From Isoetes taiwanensis (lineage: Eukaryota; Streptophyta; Lycopodiopsida; Isoetales; Isoetaceae), in contig JAJEKV010000011.1 of NCBI GenBank assembly GCA_021234155.1, positions 1,490,001 through 1,554,000 of the forward strand: a stretch of 64,000 nt of DNA. The letters run 5' to 3'. The notes beneath the pieces are model-generated. The model had not been told where the DNA came from and ran no database searches. It worked only from the letters and a program-made list of their open reading frames with translations. Both the position numbers and the translations under genes were made by a program. Shown piece after piece: positions 41,291 through 53,100 of this stretch; within the stretch, counting starts at the first letter, position 1; every line of letters starts with the position of its first letter.

Positions 41291-42205
41291 AAATTAGTCA
41301 ATATATTCCTGCAACAAGATTCCTCAGGATGATCTAAGTAGCCTTATTTAATGGTCAACCCCAACAACAGATCCCATCATAAAAGAAATAGATTATGTTT
41401 TTATAAAAGTCCCACCTGTTCAAAAGCTTGCAGCAAAAAGATTTCAGAACATGTATCCATGTTTTGATCATATACCATTCTGACCGATCCGTCCAATTGC
41501 AATGTAAAGTACTCTTGAAGATTGGCCGTAACCAATCACAAGGTAAAATAGACCGAGTTTTTCAACAATGTACAAGACAACATTGCCCTTTCTATTTCAG
41601 CAGACTATATGTACAACGGGCTCAAGAATAACTAGGTATGATGTTAAAAAAATGATATACTTCATCTTTGTTTATAACACTACTTCAAGATCGCAAAAGC
41701 GGAACAGACAATCGGATTATATGCTTCTTCATCATTATACACATGTTCAAAGATGTTGAGCACTTCAGCGATTTTAGTTTTCCTATTGGTCCGCAATGAA
41801 AATCGAACCTTAACATTTTCCTTTATCCTGCGGTTTTCTTACAAACATAGCTCTCATCTTGCGTAACATATACCTCATGCCTGCACGATTTTGCATCATC
41901 GGCGTCACATGAAATCCAATTTCATCATAAGCATGGCTTCCTAATACATATGACAGAATTACAAGGTGTATTGCTCTGTCTTCCTACAGCTTTTTAACGA
42001 ATCTTCACCATAGGAGTATATAATTTCTCTATTTTGGTTTAAACAAAACCAATTCTACATGCCCTTTGCCCCTTTGCTAATTACAGCATCTGATAAACCA
42101 GCCTATGATTCCCAAACACAAAGCAGGTTTAATATCGATCATGAAACGTTAGATGACTTTGAAAAAACAGAATCTTTTTTCTACTGTAAATTAGATGTTT
42201 ATACA

Positions 42206-43402
42206 TTACCGTTGGCAATCAAGACAACGCGTAGTAAAGCATGTCGGGTAGCTCAAAACAGCATCGGATTTACGACCTTGGCATTGGAAATCAGCCCAAT
42301 ACTGGTCTTCGTCATCAATTGAGGCATCATAATACTCTGGTTCGTCCAACTTCAGCTTCTCATCAGCATCTACAAACAAAACTGGAGGAGGATTAATGTA
42401 CTTATAAGCCCAAATGTGCACAAGATCTTCACCTGCTCTTGCTAGCAAATGTTGAGGAGACATCGCGTGGTTCCTATTCCAATCCTAAAGTGGATGACAT
42501 AAAGGTATTAAATTGATTACAGGGTATATTGCGGGAGCCAGAACAGTCATCACAATATAGAAAAACATCATGTTTTTTATTACTAATATTTCCATTGCAT
42601 GCCCCTTGAAGGAGATATATATAATAGAATGTTTCCCCAGTGCGTCCTTTTGTGACAGATACAACCTTCTATAAGTGCCAGAAAGGACAGTAGGAAGGCA
42701 TTCAGCTAGAGAACACTAGCGGTACATCAAAGTTTGGATTTGGCTGCATAATGGATGAAAGAAATCTACTGATGACCACCACTGAAGAATGGAACAAATA
42801 AAATTGAAGGAGAAATAAGCTTAAATAAATTACCTTAGTATCTCTTATGCTTCCCTGGTCATCATAACTCATAAGCTTATTTGAAATCTCCATCCTTCTC
42901 ATAAGCTGGCCCAAGAGAAAATAAGCTGGCTGTATTGTCATCTTGTCTAGGAAGAGCATGCTTCTCAGTTCATCCAGAATAAAAGCTTTGCTCCCTATAA
43001 TAAACACTGAAAACCTCATGCCATAGTTCGAACTAAATCCTTGGTATTCTGTTCTTACCCCAAATACATAGAGCTTGCTTTTGAAAATGCACGCGGATGC
43101 CTTTTGTTACCAAATCATCTGATGTCCTTGGTCTACTTGCCTATTTTTCACTTCATCTTCTTCTGCGTGTCTGAGAATACTTGCAATGAATTGGCATCGA
43201 AGGTAAAACGGAAACACTAAAAATGCAAAAAAGCTTAAAATACAAGGGTCTGCAATTTAGGATTTGTATCAATAAGAGCACCATACGGCTCCTACACACG
43301 ATTACTACAAACAGTCATATTACCAGACGTCATATTACCAGACGAAGACGAGGAGCATGGTGAAGCCGCTACAGAGGCCTTCGCTCCATCGCCGGACTCC
43401 AT
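42206..43402 (-). pseudogene. Captured host-gene fragment of unknown family (in CACTA)
   Basis: On the minus strand an ATG at about 43402 gives MESGDGAKASVAASPCSSSS, followed after non-coding sequence by an exon-like stretch (42960-42840; SKAFILDELRSMLFLDKMT, then MRRMEISNKLMSYDDQ) that runs into a possible donor site. Another exon-like stretch follows (42475-42250; MSPQHLLARAGEDLVHIWAY, then an acidic segment YYDASIDDEDQYWADF). This exon/intron texture is unlike transposon ORFs. I do not recognise the protein. The fragment probably lacks its 3' end. Confidence 0.4.
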
Positions 43403-45105
43403 AATCTTCAAACCCTAAAATTATCGCATTCTTTAACCATTTTAAGGGCTCGATTCCACTAATGGAGGCAACTTGAAAAACAAAAATTACCACATTAGCT
43501 AATTACTAGTAATGGTGCTCAGCGTTGCTGGGTATAAGTTGGAAGTCTGTAAATGTTTTGACCGCAATGAGAAAAGTGTGCAGTAACCTTTTATTACAAC
43601 AAAAATATCCAAACATAGTAATAGTGAGTGTTGCTGAGGATTAGTTTGAAAAAGAGCGATGTATTTACTCTGGAGTTAAACTTTTATTGTTGACATCTTG
43701 GAAATTACATATTGAAGAGGTTATACACCATTACTCATACTAAAAATAATGCGTAGCATTGCTGGGCAAACGTTGAAAACCTATCAACAATACGTGATCT
43801 TGTTGACATGAGGACTTTGACATGGAAACTTAATAACAATTTGCGATGACCAAATGCATGCTAAAGCAATGTGTATGTATCGTATTTTATATACTTATAG
43901 TAAGGGTGCCAACCTTTGTCTTTGGTGTGTAAATGTTTTGACCACAAAAAATATGCAGTAATAATTCAAATTTTATAACTTTTTATTTTAACAAAAATAT
44001 CCAAAGATTTAACATTTAAAAGAAACTTAGCTCCTTCACGTTAGATAATGTTGCATCATTATCTTTGAGAGCTGTGAGTAGAACCAAATAATCCTTGTTC
44101 ATAGCAAGCCTGAGTGTGAGTAAAGTGTTAATCTGTGCAGGTTTTGGGGTGAGGCTATAGTAAGAGTGTATCACTCTTTATGAGGCTTGGCATATGGTGG
44201 GACATTGTAAATGCTTAACCGGAATTATCATCCTTAGTATGCATAGAGATCGTATCAAAATGTTGTGGTGAAACACTAATGTCGAAATATAACATGTGAA
44301 TCATGTGGGATTGTTATGAAGTTGAACGTTAATAATGTCAATGTTATAGTGCGGCTACTATTATGATATTACTATAGCAAAGTGTAATGTCCTCTTACAT
44401 TTGGATGTTATGGTCCAATTTTTTCTAGCTTTGTTTACCTAGAAAAAGTTGGAAACCACTTAATACAGAGCCAAGTTGCGTTACATTTGGATATTATGGT
44501 TCAATTTGAGCATTGTTTGCCTAGGCGAAGTTGGAAATATGTTAATGATAAAATCAAGTCACCATTTGGAATGTTATCCCATGTTTTGTAATCTATAAAG
44601 CAACTCTCCTTCAATAAGTTACACAAAGTAGCACAATTACAAAATACCCAATCACAAAATCACACATAAAGCAATTTAAACAAATTGTGATCAGTGGTGC
44701 CTTATCCCAATATTTTACAGCTCACAAACAAACATAAATTAAACAAACATGTAAGTCCCTATTTCTTTAATCCATGTTCAAAGGGATCCTTATTCTTTGA
44801 TTCATATTCAAGTTGGAATCTCCATTTCTTTAATCCATGTTCATATTCAAGTGAGTACCTCTTCCTTCCTTCAAGTCCCTTGTATATTTATTTGCACAAA
44901 TAATGCATATTATCAGAGCATGCTCCAAGTAGTTATCTTGAATTTCTTTTCAGTTCGGTTAGGCAAATTGTAAGTTGTGCCTTAGATATAGAGATTTCAG
45001 TAGACCTCGGTTTAAAACGTCGTCAAGGGATCCTCCTGTAACATAACAAAAGCACTAAAAGAACACTTACAAAACATAGAAAAGATAAAGAACGTAACGA
45101 TGCCT
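43403..45105. other. AT-rich CACTA interior, nothing recognised
   Basis: No open frame with a family motif. Short repeated phrases (ATGTTTTGACC, TTGGAAAT/CC) suggest decayed repeats or intronic sequence. Confidence 0.4.
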
Positions 45106-45840
45106 TCATTTAATGGCCCCATTCCACATGATTTCATAGCTCTGATCTACTTGGCAGACCTTTAAAAAGAAAAAGAAAGTGAGTTTTAGACATACATTAA
45201 TATTGGAGTTGGTATCTAGACAAAAGCTTGAAGAGTCTTCTTGTGATCCTTGGAGGCAGAATAATCGACTGTATAATCTGCTCCTTAAACACTTCGCAAT
45301 AAAAACATAGACCACGAAATTGATAAAGCCTATGACTGCAAGGAGCCAGTAGAAGTTGCTTGGCAATCATTCCGAATTCGAACCATGCTTGATTATTCCA
45401 TTGACAACAGAACCAATGGCACTGCTTAAAAATAGCCTAGAGAATTAGACACAACCATGACAGAAGTGGGCATGTTGTGTAGGCTCTCAGGAGATTCACC
45501 ATAGTAGAAATCTAGCAGAAATGTGAAGAGATCTGCAAGTCCAAAGCAGGAATATTGCAAATAAATCCAAAACACACTCATTGGAAGAATTGCTATGGGA
45601 TTGTTTCGCACATGATGGCTGGTGGCCACTCTGATCCTTTGTCTTTATAAATGCTGCCATTACCATGGTGAAGCATGATAGGAGACTGCAAGCAAAAGGA
45701 GGACTGCAAACAGTCAGAAGAACCAAGGCAACTGGAAATGTGAAATGATGAGTTAGTGTTATGTGTACTGTTTGTGTGTATTGTATAGCAAGGCTCTGTC
45801 CATGTGTTGTCATCCATTGTGCCTATATCCTGCAAACAAC
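45106..45840 (-). pseudogene. NPF (NRT1/PTR family) transporter fragment, captured by CACTA
   Basis: Three minus-strand blocks match the last third of NPF proton-coupled nitrate/peptide transporters, in order. A segment near 45760-45640 has HHFTFPVALVLL and MVMAAFIKTKDQ (the loop and TM after the central loop). Residues from 45629 to 45430 include PMSVFWIYLQYSCFGLADLF followed by FYYGESPESL, the family's FW-x-PQ...F-DQSP region. The end at 45366-45290 has FYWLLAVIGFINFVVYVF, the last transmembrane helix. The blocks lie in different frames with deletions between them and intron-like sequence at 45426-45360, so it is a decayed partial copy without the N-terminal two thirds. It is a passenger inside the transposon; no active transport is expected. 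Confidence 0.7.
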
Positions 45841-47459
45841 AAATAAGAGCATAACTATTGAGAAGGAAAAAGTTAAATATGAGAAACCAAGAAGAAACAA
45901 AGCTGGAGAGTAAGGGCGGAGCAATGCAGAAAGAATGTAGCTGCTTTAAGAGAGGAATGTAGTAGCTAATTGTCGTTGACAGGGGTATATTGCAGATAGA
46001 AATAATGATACCAATGTCTGGCAAATGGTACATTCTTTAACTCCACAATGACACTTTTTACAACAATTTGCAGGCATTAATTATACGGGGATAGGCGAAA
46101 TGCTAGCTGCCAAAGCTCCTTTCATGGATGTTTCAACAATATATTAGCCTTATGCTTCCAAAGCAGCCGTGTTTAGATATTATCATGGAGAAGTTTATTA
46201 TGTAATTTTGGCCTAACCCTGAGGGAGCCATATCCGATGCGGCAAGCTAGAGTTCGGGGCCTTCTTTTCAGGATCAATCTTGGCTGTCTCAACACATTGT
46301 TAAATCTGGCCTTAAACTTTGCAATGTAGGTTGCACTGCATGAAGCTCCATTGCAAAATAGAATCCAGTTTAATGCTAACCTTGTAAATTCATGTGCAAG
46401 AAGGAAACACAGTTTTAGCAATGCACCCTCTCTTAAAAGGCCTGCATTCACATTCTTACTTGCCACACTCAGCTCTTCTTTGCAAGTGGCAGATGCCATA
46501 TCAGGTGTCAGTCTGCTCCAGCAATTATTCTTAGGACTACAGCCATCTTCTAAAGTAACTGAGAAGTTCAAAAACAAAATTACAACAAAGGGACGAAGAA
46601 ACCATACCTTGCATGTCTTGAAGAATTGGCTCAGTAACTTATGATGAACAAAAGCACCAAAAGCGCAAAAAATATTTCTAAAATGCCACAGCCATCTCCT
46701 CGTATCATTTCACATACCACAAACAATAAAAATCAAGAGCAAATGGTGTCCCGCTTTTGATGCTACTAACTCGGCCAAGAGTGCAGGCCTTGCAGACCTT
46801 GCGCATGGCTATTTAACCCAGAATCATGTGAGATCGATGACCTAGCAAGGAGTTCATCCTTGGAAGCTGTACAGACTCGCATGAATTGCAGGTAATCATA
46901 AACGAAAGGGAGTTTTTAGGGTAATCGACCTGGGCCATAATGCTAAAAAGAATGAAGCCTGAAGATCCAAGTTGCTGCGGGATGCTGATGTGCAGATCCA
47001 CTTTTTCGATCATTTCTCTACTTCTATAGTCAAACGCCAGATCTGCTTATTCGCACTAAATCATCTTTGAGTGTGAGCTTGAAGAGCAGGCCGCTTAGCT
47101 CTGGGGAATAAATCATCTTCATCGATCTGGAGATAAATCACTTCGCCTTTTTTTTTTTCCTTCCTGTTCGTGACCGGATTGGATTTGATCTCGACCGTCA
47201 AATCGAAGATAAAATCTGGGCCGCCCAAATTAGGGCTGGGTCCAACACTTACAGAATAACTTTATAATATAGGATCCATGTCAACAAATTGCTAAAACTT
47301 AAAATTAAGACCCCCATTCTGTAACCTTCAGCACCCACCGATTCCTTTAGATTACAACCTTTTTTTTATTTTCGGGTAATTTTGGGGCTCTTTTCTGGCG
47401 GAGTTGTGGCGGCGCCACCAACAGATATTCTTTGCATTCCTCTGTTCCTCATCAGGGGT
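45841..47459. other. CACTA interior, possible further intron/exon remnants
   Basis: Open frames 45593-46033 and 46173-46577 (minus) and 46351-46644 (plus) are unremarkable. The first overlaps the NPF block and may include intron. No transposase motif seen. Confidence 0.35.
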
Positions 47460-47479
47460 GGCATCAGGGAAATGCCGAC

Positions 47480-47580
47480 ATAGTTGCATCAGGGGCCGCA
47501 TCAGGGGCCAGAGTTCTGCATCAGGGGCCGCATTAGGGCCAAAGTTCTGCATCGGGCCCGCATCAGGCTGGAAACTCTGC
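47480..47580. repeat. Short tandem repeat GCATCAGGGGCC
   Basis: Four to five imperfect units of GCATCAGGGGCC, separated by CAGAGTTCT/AAAGTTCT, in the CACTA interior. Frames open across it in several phases and should not be read as genes. Confidence 0.7.
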
Positions 47581-49440
47581 TGAGAAAGGCCAAAAACTCT
47601 TCATCTTTGTATTCTCTGATGCATTCTTCATCTTCGTATTCTCTGCAAGTAATGATGATCAAATTCCATGCTCAATATCAAAGCAAAAAAATCAGATGAA
47701 ACAACCCAGTAATTCAAAATGAAGGGATTTCCATAAAAAGGAATTTTTTTGAAGTTGTGAAACACATTAAAAGCCACTAGAAGCACATTTAATGAATGAT
47801 AGTTTCCTAGCCCTGCACCATATTTTGTAGTTATAGGGATACTTCTATTTCGCTATGAACAACAATATAGGAAAAGGAAGATAGCTCTCTTACCTACATC
47901 ATGTGAAGCAGCTTTGAGTTATGCCTTATCAGGTCTATCATCATTACCGTAGAAGGATATTTTCACAGAGTTAATGTGATGCTGGCTCTAGCCATGGAAG
48001 CTTAAGGACTTACATTCGTATTCTTTCTATTGCTTTTGTGAGTTGGTATCAGCTCTAATATATGTACCTATGTGAGTGTTCCAAAACCAGAAAGCCTTTT
48101 CTGCAGTGCCTCCCTCCCTCAGATGCTTGCAGGTTAATTTGGAATCGAAATCAAACACCTAAAGTAGGTTTTTTTCAGGCACACTTCAGGCGCCACAGTC
48201 TAAAGAGAGGGTTCTCTACTACCTATTTCGAATATCCAGTTCCTAGAGAAAATGGTTTCTAGAAGAAACTAACATGGTGCAAGTCCTCTGATCAAGGCCA
48301 CATGGAATGAAAGAAATTGATCAGAAATGTCAACCAAAACATCTGCAAATCCAGCATCATGTTGTTTAAAAAGAAAAGGACTTGTAAATCAAACTTTAGG
48401 TTTTCAGAAACTCCATTCTCTGCCGTTGCAAAACTTGCAACAAGTATTCTGCAAATTTGCTAGATCGAATCTAGCTTACCTTCAAAATATACAAAAATGC
48501 ATCTTTTCTCCTCCGGGGTTTGCATTGACAAACAATAATAGTAGGCATAACTTTCTTACAAAGATCAGGCTTACCCTCTTTCACAATAGCTACACCCATA
48601 TCCCTATATATAAAACGTAGATTGAAGTAATGTTTAGAATTAAGCAAGAAAGGGGACAGTATTCTTTGAATTCATGGATCATACTTATCTAAAGGTTGCA
48701 AAAGCCATCAACGTACAATTTAAAATGAATACAATTTAAAAGGAAAGAATATTAACACTAAATTAGAGGCCTTGATATTTTACCAATAACAGGGGCCGAC
48801 TGCTGGTAAGAACCATTCCAACAGGCATTGCCCTGTCATTAGCGCGTATTCAAAATGATCAAAAATACCCCGTGCATATTCCATAGTAGAAGGCGACATG
48901 CTTGAGGCATTGGATCGAGACCCATTAGTTGGAAATCACACTGGACAATTTTGTTGCCCCCTTTTCACTTCTTCCAAATCCATTTCGAGCATTGTAGTAT
49001 CTACCAATCTAGCATAAAAACCAGAATCCAGCATAAATCCACCACAAAGCTAAAGAAATCGGCCATATCTTCAAATTATGGGCAAATTACTGATATTATT
49101 GATGTCGACTTCCGTTCATTTCATGTAACCATCTTGAGGGCAAAATGGTAGATGCAGAAATCAGACCATGAGATCACATCCTTCAGGTTTCTACCAAATT
49201 GATTCAACACAGGTTCTTGGAGAGATGAATGAACCTTTCGTTTACCCTAAACAAGTTGAACAGGTTTTCTTTTTTGAAAACCATGTTAACCCAACATGGT
49301 GGATTGTAGTCCATATTGTACCCAGGCGCAGACGTCTGATTGATAGTACTATATATTAGAGCCTGACAATGATGATCAAGAAGATGATTGATGATATCTT
49401 GACTTCTCAAATAATTTCTTATGAGCTTGTCACTTTAAAG
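47581..49440. other. CACTA interior right half, nothing recognised
   Basis: Short frames at 48062-48262, 48327-48620 and 48951-49151 have no family motifs. The minus-strand frame 49410-49204 is also anonymous. Confidence 0.4.
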
Positions 49441-50092
49441 TTAGTTTATTGGCACTTATTTGTCATCCTATTGTCACTTCAAAATATATTTATTGTTATT
49501 TTATTGTCGTCGTATTGACACTTTGATGCCAACTTATTGTCAATTTATATTCACTTTTTTGTCACCTTATTCTCTCCCTCTTGTCACATTTGAGGCATTC
49601 TATTGGCACACTATTGACACATTTGTGCCACTTTTTCTCCAACATCTTTGTCAAAGTTATGACATTTTATTGTCACACTATGGTCAAATTTATATCACTT
49701 CTTTGTCACTTCTTTTGTCATTCTAAAGTCAGTCTATTGACACATTTTTGGCACATGGTTTTGTCAAAACTTTGTCAATCTATTGTCATAGTTGTGTCAT
49801 CTGTTGCCACATTATAGTCAGACTTATAACATTTGTTTGTCATTACTCTTGTCAGTATTAAGTCAATTTATTGTCAAATTTTTGACACACGGTTTTGTCA
49901 AAACCATATCATTCTATTGTCACATTATAGTCACATTTACACCATCCTTTTGTCACTTTCTTTTGTCACTGTTGCATCACTCTATTGTCACATTTAGTAT
50001 CATTTAGATTTCACTATTTTTGTCATTTTTATTGTCACTTTTACATAAGTTTTTGGACATAATATTTTAGTGACAAAAAAAGTGACAATAAA
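49441..50092. repeat. CACTA right subterminal repeat array
   Basis: Dense TATTGTCA, TTTGTCAC, TTGACAC and GTCATTCTA motifs over ~650 bp. Most run in the same orientation (TGTCA on the plus strand) as at the left end. Confidence 0.8.
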
Positions 50093-50111
50093 TCACTGTT
50101 CTCTTGTAGTG

Positions 50112-53100
50112 GCCATCTGCCATTATGTAATCTTACCCTCTTACCCTCTTCCTTGGCCCAATTGATAAATCATATATGATTCTCACATAAGATGCAGATC
50201 ACCACGCTAATCAATGAATTTTTGAAGTCATACCTTTTCAGCATTGGTTCTTCCTTTTTGGCCTATGCTTGAGGTACCAATTAAGAATGCCACATTACTT
50301 GCTTAGCCTGATAGTACCATTGCACATAATCTAATAGATGTATATGTGCCTGTAAAAGTTTCTCTATTTTAAGATGCTTTATTCTGCAAATATTATAAGT
50401 TGTTTGTATGAAGGTAGATCCATAATTGTTTCTGTTTTTATATGCCCATCTATTTGCATGAAGGTATTAACTGCTTTTATACACCCATGTGTCATGCTGC
50501 TATAGACCTATATGGTCATACAAACCAACTTTATCTATGCATGTCACTTTGATGCAGGCATATTGATGGGCAAGCTAAATTCGAAAGCATTTGCATCTGG
50601 GCCTTTGTATAGTTTTAGACATGTGAGCGTGCTTTTTTAACTTCCATCCTCTTGCCTCTTGCTGTTAATATTTGACTCTTTCTAAGCAAGTGTATTGTGC
50701 ACATATAAGCACAAATGTATCACTCATAATAGCATCGATCTGAGCCATCGGATCGCCATTCTGGGAAGGGACGAGCTACTATATAAGGCTATTTCCTCTT
50801 TCAGACCGGTTATCGACGTCTTCTCACAGCAGCTCTTCTTCTATTCTCGTTGCTTCCCTCTTCCATACCTTTTGCTTCCCGTTGCTTACCTTGTCTGATC
50901 CTTTCTAGCCTCCTCCCCAAGTAGTTTATGCCACTGTCTCTTTTTCGATTCCTCATTGATGCTTCCTCTATATGCTCCATGCTACTCCTCTATATGCTCC
51001 ATGCTACTTGCGTGGATGCATGGGATTTTGCCTATGTTACATGCTCTTTGTGCAGATGCAGGTATGAGCTTGTCTATCTAGCGAATCTCTGGGCAGTTGG
51101 CTTCTACACCGCGTTTTCATTTCACTCCTGCTACACTTGTTTCTAAGGATGGTTGTTGTCCAATTTTTGGGCTGGATCCGCCTTTGTTTCTTGTTTGTTA
51201 TTTATCTGAACAGATTTGCAGATTGGCCCATCTCGTTTCAGGTGATTCTTTCATATCGCACCCGAATTTGGAGCTCGATTTTTCCAGATGGTGTTGGAGC
51301 AACGTCAGGTCACAAAGCAGTGATGGCAGTGGCTCTGGTGGCGATCTTTTCCGATCTTTTCTTTTCCCTTTTTTCAGCAGGTCGGCCAGCAGCTATCATG
51401 ACGAGCATGCAGCAAGAGATGGCGATGGCAGAGCACAGCTCTGGCCGTTCTTCTTTTCCCTTTCCTTTCTGATTGCTTTTCTTCCCTTGTAGGAGGCTGC
51501 AGAGCACAGAGATGGCACACAAATTGTTTGCTCTTCTGTAGATTTGGCGGCTAATAGGCAGCATCAAACATGCGGCTCAGCTTTTCCATATTTTCCCTGA
51601 TTCGGCTATTATTTCGTCTTTGGATTGTTGAATTTTTTGTGCATCCCTGGCTTATTCTGTGAGTGCAGAAGGTGGATCCTCTCATGTGAAGAAGTTGCAT
51701 CTCAGATTGCTATAAATGCACCAAATTCGTAAGTAAAACCTCATGAAAGAACGTCAGTAGAACAAATGCTTGTTATGATCATCTATCCTTATGTAACGAA
51801 CATTTTTTGCATCAATTCTTGTTCTGGCCGACTAACATTGTACTTCTGTTTAGGCTAGCAGGAGGCCTCAATATGAGAATCTATTCTGATCAACCATATT
51901 TGATGGAAGCGTCATGCTAACCTACTGGCTTTTGTATTTAAAAACAGCGTTGATGCCTTAAATTTTTGCAGAATTTCCCACTTCTTTACTTTAACACATT
52001 CTCTGGTAGTGGTATTCTTTGCTTTCCTAGTTGTGGAACGATCTCTACGCATGCAGATCAGTTACCAATGACACTCCTGGTGAGCTTCCTGGTACCAATT
52101 CGATTCAATACTGATCTGCACAGATTCGCGTGGTGTCAGACCAGCTTGGTTCCTTTCGTTGTTCTTGATTCATAACGGCTCATTCTTGAGCTCATCAATT
52201 AGCTCAGATTAGTAATTCACTATTGGGGGATACCAAGGTCTTTGTGGATTTATAATTCCTGAAGTGTTGTTGGATTCGGCTGCTCCATGTGCTTAATTCA
52301 CTCACCTCCTATAATACTCATTTATTCTTGCATCATTTGCTAATAGTGGTTCATGTTTTGATACTTAAATGACTGCCCTCTGTTCCTATTTTCCTTAATA
52401 ATTCTAATTTGAGTAGCTCTCACAGGCATCTAGTCGTTTTGAATTGCATTTTGGAAACGTATAATTCACACATCATTTTTTGGATTTGATGGCCACTTGA
52501 TATTTTTTTGGGATTTTGCGGCCTCCTTTTTTCTCGGACTTTCATCTGTTCTAACCCATGGTTTGCCTACAATTGTTATTTGTAAATTTATCATGCCAGG
52601 ACATTTTTTAGAACATCATTTTCGCGATTTTGGTAACGGAGATTTTGTTGTTAGGATGGGTGTTTCAATTTCCGAGGTTTGTATTTGTATTGGATTTTGT
52701 CAGCACACATCTTTAATTTGAGGCTCGTCTTGTTTTATGATTGCAAAATCTTGTTCTAAGCTTGTTTGAATATCTTCGACGGAAGGCTATGCTCTTGCAA
52801 TAGGGCTTGGGCACTATGCAACTATATACCATTTCCTTAGCTAACAATTTATTCTAGACCATTGTTTAAGGGGATTTGTCATGCAATTGGATTAGGTGCC
52901 AATTTTTCCTTATTCTATTTGTCTCGGGAACCAGAACACTTTATATGCGGGGATTTTTTACGTTCTTAGGGAACCTTGAAGGGCGCCTAAGGTAGTTTAT
53001 TGTTTGTTGATTTCATTTGGGACATGGATGTTTTTTGCTAAAGTTATTTGGGAGCCGTTCCAATACGTTGTGGGTTCATTATGTCATTTGGGTGATTTCT

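Larger units (their letters stand above)
40713..50111. mobile_element. CACTA (En/Spm) DNA transposon with captured gene fragments
   Basis: Starts CACTACAAGAGAATAGG (40713) and ends with the complement of CACTACAAGAGAACAGTG (50111), giving terminal inverted repeats of about 30 bp with four mismatches and the classic CACTACAAGA-type end. A 3-bp duplication GCC flanks it (40710-40712 and 50112-50114), as expected for CACTA elements. Both ends carry hundreds of bases of subterminal TGTCA-rich repeats. In the ~8 kb interior I find no TNP2/TNPA-type transposase; instead it holds fragments that look captured from host genes (42206-43402 and 45106-45840, both minus strand). It is probably non-autonomous. 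Its orientation cannot be fixed without a transposase. Confidence 0.92.

Noticed and set aside
40713-50111. CACTA TNP2 transposase
   Set aside because: Searched by eye through all long frames for transposase-like motifs and found none; the interior looks like captured host DNA.
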